DNA from: Podochytrium sp. JEL0797
Lineage: Eukaryota; Chytridiomycota; Chytridiomycetes; Chytridiales; Chytriomycetaceae
DNA: 26,801 nt
Reading direction: 5' to 3'
Assembly (NCBI GenBank): GCA_027596195.1
Contig: JADGJG010000266.1
Span: 1-26,801 of the forward strand
Shown here in pieces: positions 1 to 9,593 of the stretch. Within the stretch, counting starts at the first letter, position 1; each line of letters starts with the position of its first letter. The notes beneath the pieces are model-generated. The model searched no databases and was not told the DNA's origin. It saw nothing but the letters and a program-made list of their open reading frames with translations. A program made the translations under genes and the position numbers.

Positions 1-345
<345 letters not shown>

Positions 346-941
346 ATTGTTTCGAGTGGTCTTTAGTCTCTTGCGTTTGGAAGTGGATGATGTGATTTGT
401 TTCTGTGGAATAAAGAGCGGACTCTCTTCTGATTTTGATTACTGCGAGTTATTGAGGAATAGCCCCACCTTGTCCGTGTCGCGTCACTGGCCTCGCGAAC
501 TACGACACTACGACAAAACACCAACAAAACGCGTTTCTTGTGCTTCCCTACGGTTTTTCATCCGCGTCGACAACTCCAGAAACTTTTCGGTTTTGAATTC
601 CCTTCCTTTCATCGGCCTCTTTTTCGCAAATCAGGGAATTGTTGGGAAATGCAGAATCGCGTGCTGCCCTCTCCTGGACCTGGATGGCCTCGTTTTGTTC
701 CTGATTTATATTTGTTTGACCGGCAACCGTTTATGATTGGTCGGATTATTAAGTTCATTTATGTTAAAGCTGCTGAAGTAATGAGTCTTCATATCCGAAC
801 ACGATATTTCAATGAACTTTTTGGGTTTTAAAATGAATTTGTCATGAAATCATCACACCTTCTTTTCGACCACCTTACAACTTTTGGTAGGACAAACAAG
901 AAAAGGTCGAATATTTCTCCCCCACAGAGGTCCCCTCTATT
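346..941. other. Intergenic region with no supported gene
   Basis: Between the S27a stop and the next start codon I see only short overlapping reading frames without family-like sequence or splice structure. It should hold the S27a 3' UTR and the promoter of the gene at 942. The last 100 bases are pyrimidine-rich and contain a ccccacag sequence, which could be a 5' UTR acceptor, but nothing confirms that. Confidence 0.6.
409..414 (+). terminator. AATAAA polyadenylation signal of the ubiquitin-S27a gene
   Basis: A canonical AATAAA hexamer starts 64 nt after the stop codon at 343-345. Distance and strand fit the 3' end of the ribosomal fusion gene. The cleavage site itself cannot be seen. Confidence 0.55.
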
Positions 942-2012
942 ATGTCCAGCGTCGCGACCGAACCCGTCATGATTTATGCTCCGCCTCCGCCTCCACCGGC
1001 CGCTGTCAGGGAACCCAGCCATACTGACGGATTTGACCCGGCCTTTCGTCATCATCGACCTTTTCGTACAACTCCAGTTCCGGGAACGCCGGGTATTTAT
1101 GGAGACGCCACCCCTTTACCAGCACCAGCCGCGAGTCAAAATACCCCCATGAAACCTCTCGTTCAGGCAACCATGACAGGCGTTATGCCTCCTATAGTTA
1201 CCGGGACTGTTGGTCTCGTATTTTCCACGACGGCTACTTCTTCTTTCACGGCGTCCACACAAACGTTACTTCCGACGACTACCGCCAATCCGACAAGTAC
1301 TGCCGCTCATCTTCAACCCGCCATCATCACCCCTGATTCCATTCCAGGATCACTTCCCAACACCGCAGCAGCTGATGCGTCCTCTTCATCGGGTTCCAAA
1401 CAGTTGGCGATCGGTATTCCAGTCGCGCTCATGCTCGTCACACTGCTTGTCTTGGGGATCCGCTTTTTCTGGAACAAGCACAAGATGGAAAAGGATGTTG
1501 AGGCTCTGCAAACTCGCGTGTGGAGGCCTCCGACTCTGTTGATTCCTTCCATGAAGCAAACTCGCGATTCCTTTTCTGAAAATACGCCGATTCTTGCGCC
1601 GGATGATGTGCAGGTGATGCAAGTTCAAATGCCGGTTGCTACTGCTGGTTTTAATTCGGCTGCTGGTTCTACTTCTGCTTCCGCTTCTGTTGCTGCTGCT
1701 GCTACGTCCAGTCCCATCCTGGCCAAGGCAAGTTCCCAAGAACCTGGATCATCCACAATACATTTTGGATACACAACGTATGATGGATTGAAATGGCCAG
1801 TTGCGAGGGCGGTGGGAGGCAAATGGGTGTATGTTGGGGGTCAAAATGGCCGCGTCTTTTCTGGCGAGTATGACGACGAAAGCGAGATTGTTGTTCTCCG
1901 ATCGGGAAAGGAAGCCATGCGCGTGTTTAACGCCGAAGTCATGTATGCGAGTTCAGGGGAAATGGGGCCCAAGTTTTTTGAGAGTTGGAAGTTGTTGCTA
2001 GCGTTTTTTTAA
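942..2012 (+). CDS. Single-pass membrane protein with Ser/Thr/Pro-rich N-terminal half, function unknown
   Basis: An uninterrupted 356-codon frame opens with ATG at 942. I do not recognise the family. Residues 1-150 are rich in Pro, Ser, Thr and Ala with a run of seven prolines near residue 14; this kind of low-complexity stretch is often O-glycosylated when extracellular. One strong hydrophobic segment (about 154-177) is followed by basic residues (RFFWNKHK), which by the positive-inside rule puts the C-terminus in the cytosol. There is no N-terminal signal peptide, so the segment would act as a reverse signal anchor. Residues 235-262 are an Ala/Ser-rich linker, and a compact Gly/Tyr/Trp-containing region (about 274-345) may be a small folded domain. 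The layout recalls fungal wall-stress sensors such as Mid2/Wsc, but no Cys-rich WSC domain is present, so that is only an architectural comparison. It lies 250 bp upstream of the cyclase on the same strand. Confidence 0.7.
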   Translation: MSSVATEPVMIYAPPPPPPAAVREPSHTDGFDPAFRHHRPFRTTPVPGTPGIYGDATPLPAPAASQNTPMKPLVQATMTGVMPPIVTGTVGLVFSTTATSSFTASTQTLLPTTTANPTSTAAHLQPAIITPDSIPGSLPNTAAADASSSSGSKQLAIGIPVALMLVTLLVLGIRFFWNKHKMEKDVEALQTRVWRPPTLLIPSMKQTRDSFSENTPILAPDDVQVMQVQMPVATAGFNSAAGSTSASASVAAAATSSPILAKASSQEPGSSTIHFGYTTYDGLKWPVARAVGGKWVYVGGQNGRVFSGEYDDESEIVVLRSGKEAMRVFNAEVMYASSGEMGPKFFESWKLLLAFF

Positions 2013-2262
2013 TTCTACTTCTGTTTATGTTTAATACAATGTTACGAGCATCCGAACGATGCTGCGGCGGCACATACATTTCCTGCAGGGAGAGGGGTCC
2101 ATTCAAAGAGTGGAAAAGGAAAATTAATGTTTTGGAACCCGCCGAATCTGATTCTTTCTTTGAGTTATTTGATAAAGAGAAGAAAAAAAACGTGCCTTTC
2201 CGACTCTCCTTTTGGCGAAAGGGGTAAAGAGAAATATAATTTTTGTGACAATTCTCCGACCC

Positions 2263-5200
2263 ATGTCAAAACCGACGCCCAACGACAGCAACACAAGTCC
2301 CCTGGCTGTTGCAAATAATGCGCGACGAGTTACTCTTCCGCCATTGAGTGATCGATCTGGAACGTTAGCCACCACCCCGTCTCCGCCCACACCGTCGCTG
2401 CACCCGCGATCACTCTCCACTTCGGACCAGCCCGACCCACGGCTAATCAACGCAAAAGGAATTATACCGATCAATACAACGAAGCCTCCGAATCTCGTTG
2501 TTGGAAACACGCCAGCGTTTTTTTCGCCTCAGCCATCCCCGACACCCCGATTTCCAAAACCACCCACCACGACACCCGCCGCCGAAAAGAAGCTGAGCTT
2601 TCTAATAGTGAGAGAAGGATCTCCGATATATGAGCAAATTGCAGAACGGGCTTCGTCATGGATCTTCAACACGTTCTGCAAAGTTGCCAACGAATCGAAC
2701 GATTTCATTGCGGGATCATCCATGTTCTTTCCTACACCTATTGATTCCAATGAAACGTTAAATTGGAAAGACGAAGAATCGAAGCAATTGAAGGGAGCCA
2801 TGCAGCCTCAAGAAATGGACGAAACCTTTTCAAACAGCATTCTCGCAGACACGAATTTTGACTGGGGAAAAGAATACATGTCCTCTTGGTTGTATTTTCG
2901 ATCGCAAAATCTCGAAGATGAGTATCAGTATCGTGTGTTGCTGCCCACGCAAATTATACATGTGCGGTTGGGATCTGGAATTTTGGGAATCTATTCCTTT
3001 GTGTATCTGATATGGTACATTGCGACGGCTGGTTCGCAAGGATTCGCGTGGAAATACGCAACAATCGCAACGATATGTATACTATGTCTCGCATGCTTGC
3101 TTCTGACAACGTGGAGGTGGGGGGAGTTCTACGTCCGGATCTATGTGAGCAGCGTATTAGGCCGCATGGGGCTATCCACTCTCAAGGTGAGAAACCATTC
3201 AGACCATCCAATGTAATTGATTATAATCCCAGCTTCTTGCCGTGTGTTCCACGATCGCATATGATTTTTTGAATGCGGGCCAAGTGTCCGATTCGATGGG
3301 ATCCATTTCGAGTACAACACTGTTCTGTTTGCTAATGACGAGTGGTTTATCGGGTACATTCCAAGACCGACTTGGTGGTTTCGTTTGCGTGATGTGTATT
3401 GTTGCTGGAAAGGCGGTCCTCATTTCTAGCGTTGATAACTGGGCTGCTGTGGTTGCATATCTGCTGCCTGTTCTTGCAACTTGCGTAATTTCAATGGATG
3501 AAGTATATATTGGAGATAAGGAGAGGAGAATGAGGTCAGTGCGTTTTTTTTTACAGTTGACACTGACCGAACTGTGTCGCAGACTCTTGAACACCAAAAT
3601 CGTCCAAAAGCGGCTAAAAGGATTACAATCAGGAAGTAACAAGACTGAATATCTATTGGCCCTGACACTTCCACCAATGATTGTGGATAAATTGAAAGAA
3701 GTCGGAACCGGAAATTTCGACCTCATTGCCGAGCGGTTCGATTTGAGTTGAGTTTTGCCTTTCAAGGACTTGATCCCTTCTAGATTGTACTTACAAATTC
3801 GCGTTCTCGCAGCTTCCGTCATGTTTACGGATATTAAGAACTACAAGGAAGTTGCACACACCATTTCAACGCGAACTGGATGCAGTTTGTTGAATACGAT
3901 TTTTCATCACATGGATGAAGTCCGGAGCAACTTCAAGAACTTGGAAAGGATAAAGGCAAGTGTATAATTTTCCCTTGTCGGCACGTGCACTAATAGCCCC
4001 GAATACTCCTTCTATTCAGACCATCAACTCGAAAATGCTCCTCGTGGGAGGGCTCGACAAGCTCGACAAAATCGACCACCTTCTTGAGCTGATTGACATG
4101 GCTTTGATATATCGCGACATGTTTCAGCAGGAAGTTACTTACGGCACCGACACGAACCAAGGAACAAATCTGACTGTGAAATTGGATATCGCGATGGGAA
4201 TCCACATTGGCCCACTTGTGGCTGGAATTGTGGGAAAGAAAACGTTTTGTTATGAGGTGATTTTCCTTTTCTTGAAGGTTCAGAGAGTGGTGGGAGGGCT
4301 TATTTTTTTTTGGGTCTTCAGGTTTATGGAGATGTGGTAAACACGGCTAGTCGAATGCTTGCGATTGCAAAGAGTGGACAAATAATTGTCACGGCTTTGG
4401 TTTGGGAACGCGTTCAACAAGGTTTGGATTCACATTTCCCCCACTTGGAGAAAAACCTCCCCGCCAATCGCCCCATTTTCGAATTAGAATACATTGGAAC
4501 ATGTATCGGCGAGCGCGAAGTCAAAGGAAAAGGCCTCATGAAAGTCTATTGCATCGAGCGACAAAAAACCGATGCCGACCTCGAAATGGAGGACGAATTG
4601 CCCGCCGACATGCATTCGTTTTACAAACCCCCACCGCCTGGAAAACGCGGCCGCTCGTCTCTCGTGTTCGACGACCTGATAAAATCTTCGTTTGGACAAG
4701 TCGGGGGACAAGTTGGAGAACGGAGCCTCGATGTGACGCTGTTTGCTTCTGTGATGGGAGCTGCAGAGGCCATGTCCCCGACGAAAAATGGGAAGGCGGA
4801 GAGGACTCGGCAAACGGCGGATAGTGTTATTTCACCGACGGGAAGTCGATCTTCGAGAATCAATTTGTCGCCTTCCGTTATGAACTTGCCGTCTGCGAGA
4901 CAGCGGAGCTTGTTGGGGAATAGTCGGAATGCAAAGGTTGGACCGGAAGCGGAACGGGTCGTTTCTCCCTCGGAAATGACGCAGTTTGTACCATCACCGG
5001 TTGTAAGCGCTCCTTCACAGTTGGAGGAAGCAGCGAATGCGCAAAACGTTGTGTTCAACATTGACGTCGCAGAAAGTCTCGATTTCTTCACTGTTCAAAG
5101 TGCAAGCAGTGGAGATTTATTCACCGGAAAGACTGCAGCCTCGAACGATACACTAGAGAGTGCAAGTGGGAGTGCATCCAAAAATGAGGCGAATGGGAAT

Positions 5201-7044
5201 CGGTATGCGACACTCAAATTTGCCGCGGAGCCCGACATCAAAATGCGAAGGCCCTCCAGCAGACCATCTACGACGGACATGCCGCCGGCACCATCAAACG
5301 AATATGTCGAGCTGGAGTCGGAATCCATTATTAAACGAATCGCTGCCTCTTCGTCTGGTTTGAGCAGCCATACCGCGCTCGAGAGGGTTACGTCACAAGA
5401 AGAGGTGCAATCCATCAAAAAGGAGATTGCGGCCACGTTTGTCACGGACAAGGCCAAAACCATATTATTTCTGACAACTTTGGCGACCATTGGCGGATAT
5501 GCGGAAGAACTGACGGACGAGCAACATGCCATTCTGGAAGTCACGGGCACGCTCAACTTTCTGAAGAGTGATTCATGGATGAACGTAGTTCAAGAATCAC
5601 TGACTCCTTTCCTCACATTTGTGAGCAAAGAGCTCGAACTCAGATATGTTTCCGAAACCAACGACAAAAATACGGAAAAGTTTTGGAATTTCAGTGTCAA
5701 AGGAATCACTTGCGAGCTCATCATTATTGCACTTGCCATGATCAGTCTCTATTTCACAAAAGAATCAACTCTCAGCCAAGAAGGTGTGGTTGTGCCGGTG
5801 CTTGCAACCATATTTATCGGGACGGGAAGTCAGGTGCTGATTGGGGCCGTGGCGGTTGCACCAGAGAGGCAAGAAATGAGCCCACTTGCTGTCTTGCTAT
5901 TGGGAATATGGTCAGCCATCACATTGACTGCAATAGTCACCATAGCATCAATGCACTTTTGCGGGCTCCAGTCCTTCACGCTGTTGGTCCCCTTAACTCT
6001 CCCTCAATTTCCAATCGTCCACACCTTCATGCTGGATGGAATTTCGTTCTTCAGCAAGCTTGTCATCACCGTATTGATTGGAATATTTTTCCTGTTCCTC
6101 AACGCTTCCACTTATGTCTCCTACGCCCCGCTACTCCTCATCATCCCGTATTCCACCATCTTCCATGCCAAAGAAATGACTGTCAAAACAGAGTATTTGA
6201 TGAAACTGATTGCGCTCACGCAAGCGAACCTTGTAAGGGAAGAGTCGGAAAAGTCGGCGCATGTGTTGGCGACCATTCTGCCGAAACGGATTATTATGCG
6301 GTTGTTGGAGGATCCGAATACCATGTTTTATGAAGAGTTTCCAATGACAACGGTTCTTCATATGGATATTGCGGGGTATTGTTGTTTTTTTCGTTCGATG
6401 TAGGGGGGGGGAGTGACTAAATAACAAAATGTTGTCTCACCAGGTTCACTGCGATGTCGGCTCGCCTCGAACCCCTCGACGTTGTCAAAATCTTCAACAA
6501 CCTCTTTGTCTACTTTGACCACCTCATTGAAACCTACCAACTCGAAAAAATCACCACCATCGGGGACGCGTATGTAGCCAGTTCGAATCTGGCGGTCGGG
6601 TCCAAAGACGCACGCACTTCAGCCATTTCTGTCTGTGTTGTTGCGTTGCAGATGCAGAGTTTCATCATGAACCATGTGAATCATTCGTTCTTGATGCGGA
6701 ATACGCATAAACAGACGATTACGATGCGGATTGGGATTCATTCGGGGCCGTGTTATGGTGCGATTATGGGGGGTGATAAGAACTTTCGGTATGATTTGAT
6801 GGGAGATACAGGTAAATATTTAGTGCGCGTCCCAGGGGGAAAGGAAAAATGTCAGCTCACTCTTTTTCTCCTCTTTTCAGTGATAAACGCTGAGAAAATC
6901 CAGGAACACTGCGAACTTGCCAAAGTATATATATCAGAAGCTACCTTTGGACTCGTGCGGGACTATCACGCGTTCAATTTTGAGGAGACGGATACAGAAG
7001 TTGCTGGGGGCAGGGTATTCAAGGTGGAAAGCGATCAATTTTAG
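2263..7044 (+). CDS. Transmembrane class III adenylyl cyclase, 2 x 6 TM, with transposed catalytic domains
   Basis: It is predicted to convert ATP to cAMP at the membrane. Exons: 2263-3186, 3233-3534, 3583-3746, 3813-3955, 4020-4256, 4322-6375, 6444-6811, 6881-7044 (1451 aa). ATG 2263 is chosen because the upstream extension begins at a TTG. Order: disordered Pro/Ser/Thr N-terminus (1-120); first membrane cluster (about 235-410, some six segments); first cyclase domain (about 460-680); disordered Ser-rich linker (to about 1045); six-TM cluster (1047-1205); second cyclase domain (about 1230-1451). In the first domain VMFTDI has D470, but the second metal Asp is S515 in IKTINS. It carries K511, E590 (CYEVYGD) and the transition-state pair N597/R601 (VVNTASRM). 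The second domain has both metal Asp, D1272 (HMDIAGFT) and D1316 (TIGDAY), 44 residues apart, but I1399/K1403 where Asn/Arg would be. The halves therefore complement one another in reverse order to animal enzymes. The intron at 3956-4019 is GC-AG. Confidence 0.9.
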
Positions 7045-7049
7045 ATTTG

Positions 7050-7055
7050 AATAAA
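7050..7055 (+). terminator. AATAAA polyadenylation signal of the cyclase gene
   Basis: The AATAAA begins only 6 nt after the cyclase stop. With the PKA regulatory gene ending at 7136 on the opposite strand, the two 3' UTRs must be very short or overlap. Confidence 0.5.
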
Positions 7056-7135
7056 GGAAAAAAAATTATTTCATATTTCGGGAAAACGCAGAACAAATTT
7101 TAATGAAAAGAAAAACTCTCTCCCTCTCCTCCAGT

Positions 7136-8556
7136 CTAAGATGCGGCAATGTGACTCTTGATTTGAGCATAGTCGTTGGCATTTCGTTTGATAATGTCCA
7201 CCACGGGTCCCAACAGACGCACAAACGCCTTCTTGCCCATTGTGGCTACCTTCAAACGACCACCGCTTGCGCGGATGGTGGCTTGACGGGGCTGGTCCGT
7301 AAGCAAGGCAAGTTCTGGAATCAAGAAAAAAGAGTGAGCAAAGTGATTTGGATTTGCGCCGCACCCCTCAAACTAACCTCCAAAGTAATCGCCCTTTTTC
7401 AAACTAGGATATTCATGCACCAGCCCGTCAATAATCTTAGTCACGGCCGCCTCCCCGCTCTCAATAATATAAAACTGCTCCCCAACGTCCCCCTGACGAA
7501 TGACAATCTCGCCCTCATTAAACACCTGGCTCTCGAGCACGTCGGCAATCTTGTGGCGTTCATACGCCTCGAGCGAGGCCAGCAGCTTCACCTCCTCCAA
7601 AAACGATTCATACATGCGGCGCTTGCGGGACGTGTTTTCCATCAGGATGCGGCGGAACGTGACGCGGTCCAGTGCCCAGCAGATGCACTCGCTCGTGGCC
7701 ACGACGGTGGCGGCACGTGGCGCGTTGTACATGAGGGCGAGTTCACCAAAGGAGCCGCCGTCCGAGTATTCGTAGACCTAGGTGGTGAAATTGAATTTTT
7801 TTTGTTTGAGTGAGTGCGTGAACCACAGAAAACGGCACAAACCTTTGCGGGAGGCGCACCCCCCTTGGACACAAACACGTCCAGCGTTCCCGTCTCAACC
7901 ACGTAAAAGTAGTCACCCACACCACCCTGCTTGATCACCTCCTCGCCTGGCGCCACGCGTTTCTCGGCCATGGCATCGACGACATCGCGGTACTGCTCCT
8001 CATCGCACGAACGGAACAGGAAGTTGTTCTTGATGGCAGCCTGGATGCGCGCCTTCTGCTCGTCCGTCTTGGGAATCACGACAGCCACAAAGTCCTTGTC
8101 GAGAGTAGGGGCCATTGATTCAGCGGACACGGAGGTGCGGCGACCGCGGTTGTGGTTGTTCTGAGGCGGAGGCGGGGCCGGACGGGCCGAGTCTGATTCC
8201 GCGTCCGAGTCCATGTCGTCGTCGGAGTCGTCTTGGTCCGTGTGTTTTTTGTCGGATTCTTCAGTCACGGCGAGGAGTGGCTGTTTGGCTTCGGGCTCGG
8301 CCGTCTCCATGTCCAGGGACGTGATTCCGGCGGCTTTAAAGAACGGAATAAATCACCTGGCAACTACTCCACACACTCGCTCACCAAGCTCAATCAGCTC
8401 CTTCCGCTGCTCGCTCAGCTTGTTGTGGAAATACGTGGCGCAGAACTGGTAAATGTCCTTGGGCTGCGATCGCAGCACCTCGCGGTTCAGATCCTTGAGA
8501 ATCTCGGGAAACTCGGCTGGCACTGCAAACTCGTCCATGTGCGTGTCGTGCGCCAT
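7136..8556 (-). CDS. cAMP-dependent protein kinase regulatory subunit (type II-like)
   Basis: It holds the PKA catalytic subunit inactive and releases it on binding cAMP. Exons on the minus strand: 8556-8385, 8333-7843, 7777-7378, 7314-7136 (413 aa); introns are 51, 65 and 63 bp. The N-terminus (about 10-55, FPEILKDLNREVLRSQP) is an RIIa-type dimerisation/docking domain. An acidic Asp/Ser linker (90-106) precedes the inhibitor site R122-R123-T124-S125-V126; the phosphorylatable Ser makes it RII-like, not a pseudosubstrate. Two cyclic-nucleotide-binding domains follow, each with an intact phosphate-binding cassette: FGELALMYNAPRAA (E233, R242) and FGELALLTDQPRQA (E355, R364). Both Glu/Arg pairs that hold cAMP are present, so two functional sites are expected. 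The length is normal for fungal PKA-R. The acceptor of the first intron (TTTAAAG) is weak in pyrimidines, but the spliced frame is continuous. Confidence 0.95.
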
Positions 8557-9593
8557 TTTCTAATATAATTTAATATCAGTTTGAGTGTGATCCAAAGGCG
8601 GGCAAGTGGGTGCGGGATCGGGCTCTGGAGGGAAGCGATCTCTCTGCTGCAGCCAGGCGGGGCCGCCAAGGGGGAAGCCAGTGCGATCGGTAAACCGTTC
8701 GGGACGTTCTCTCACATTTTGGTTTCGCGCAAAAAATTTATTTCGCGTGGAGGAGGGTGGGAGGAGGGGAGAGAAGAAGAGAAAGGAACAGAATTTCTTT
8801 ATATCGGCTTTTTAACAAGAAAAGTTCATCTGTTAATTATAGCATGGCATCTCGATTGGAAAATGATATATGAAACCACCCACCAGAACCCTTCAGAACC
8901 TTACGGGATAAAAGCCGATCCGAAATTCACCAAGTCCATTTCTTTCTTCCTTCCACCCAGCTGAAGCGCGCTCATGCAACTCGAATAGACACGTGTAACG
9001 CGTCTAGCGCGCAATATTTTTGCTCCATCGCTCGCTCTCGCAACGTGCTGACTCTGTCTACACTGCGGAATCTCTGGGCTGTTGCACATTGCCGCGATGC
9101 GTTCAAAGTCTCTAGCTCCTTCGGTGGGGGCACCAGCAGCAGAAATCGCGCAGCAGCGCTGGCTTCAAACATGGTAACGTGTCCGGATTCGTTGGGGGTT
9201 GGAAGGAGGAGGGAGGACGGGAGCTGTGGCGGTGCGTGGGGCACGCGCACTCGAGCGGGACGTCAGCAGGGGCTTTGAATCGATGCAAAGTCATGGCGGC
9301 GTGGCGGTTGGAGGAAAAGTATTTGCAGAGATCCTCGGTGAGACAGTCGTGATCGGAGAAATGAGGGTCCTTATCGGCCAGGGCGGGAAACGCCACAAAG
9401 TGCCTGGCAAGCATCCAGAGTTCGTCAGAAGTGAGAAGAGAGAGAAGAGAGAGAGAAGGAACTCTCTCTGCAAGGAGTGTCGATCAGCACGCGTGCGGCC
9501 GTGTGGAACTCGTTTATCGAAATTGGTCGAGGGATTTTCGGTGAAAAAATCGTTCGTCCCAAAACCGTTCTCTTCCACCAAACACACCACACC
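8557..9593. other. Long divergent intergenic region between the PKA-R and TPR genes
   Basis: About 1 kb separates the two divergent start codons. It contains purine-rich tracts (about 8749-8790 and 9430-9465, GA repeats on the plus strand) and one minus-strand ORF at 9112-9414 listed separately. Apart from that ORF I see no coding signal; the region should hold both promoters. Confidence 0.5.
9112..9414 (-). CDS. Possible small protein or exon, 100 codons, unknown
   Basis: A minus-strand ATG at 9414 follows a long CT-rich tract and opens a 100-codon frame. Its first half (MLARHFVAFPALADKDPHF, then LTEDLCKYFSSNRHAAMTLH) has the mixed composition of a folded protein, while the second half becomes Pro/Ser-rich and may be intronic or noncoding. 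No family is recognised. A neighbouring frame (about 9178-8972) also stays open, so this could be one exon of a spliced gene whose other exons I cannot place. Confidence is low; it may be chance coding potential inside the PKA-R/TPR promoter region. Confidence 0.25.
   Translation of the reverse strand: MLARHFVAFPALADKDPHFSDHDCLTEDLCKYFSSNRHAAMTLHRFKAPADVPLECACPTHRHSSRPPSSFQPPTNPDTLPCLKPALLRDFCCWCPHRRS

Noticed and set aside
3535..3556. Short intron ending at the first TTTACAG after the donor at 3535
   Set aside because: It would be only 22 bp long. The acceptor at 3582 gives a 48-bp intron with a CTGAC branch-like site and restores the sequence typical of the linker before the cyclase domain.
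5575..6333. 252-codon plus-strand frame in another phase
   Set aside because: Overlaps the second membrane cluster of the cyclase in a different frame; Cys/His-rich translation without hydrophobic pattern.
2263..7044. Guanylyl cyclase or Cyr1-type fungal adenylyl cyclase as the identity of the 2263-7044 gene
   Set aside because: Cyr1-type enzymes have leucine-rich repeats, a PP2C domain and one cyclase domain, none of which fits. A guanylyl cyclase is not excluded by domain order, but K511 and E590 speak against GTP.
7103..7813. 236-codon plus-strand frame
   Set aside because: Opposite the PKA regulatory subunit and crossing its introns; the real protein on the minus strand is unmistakable.
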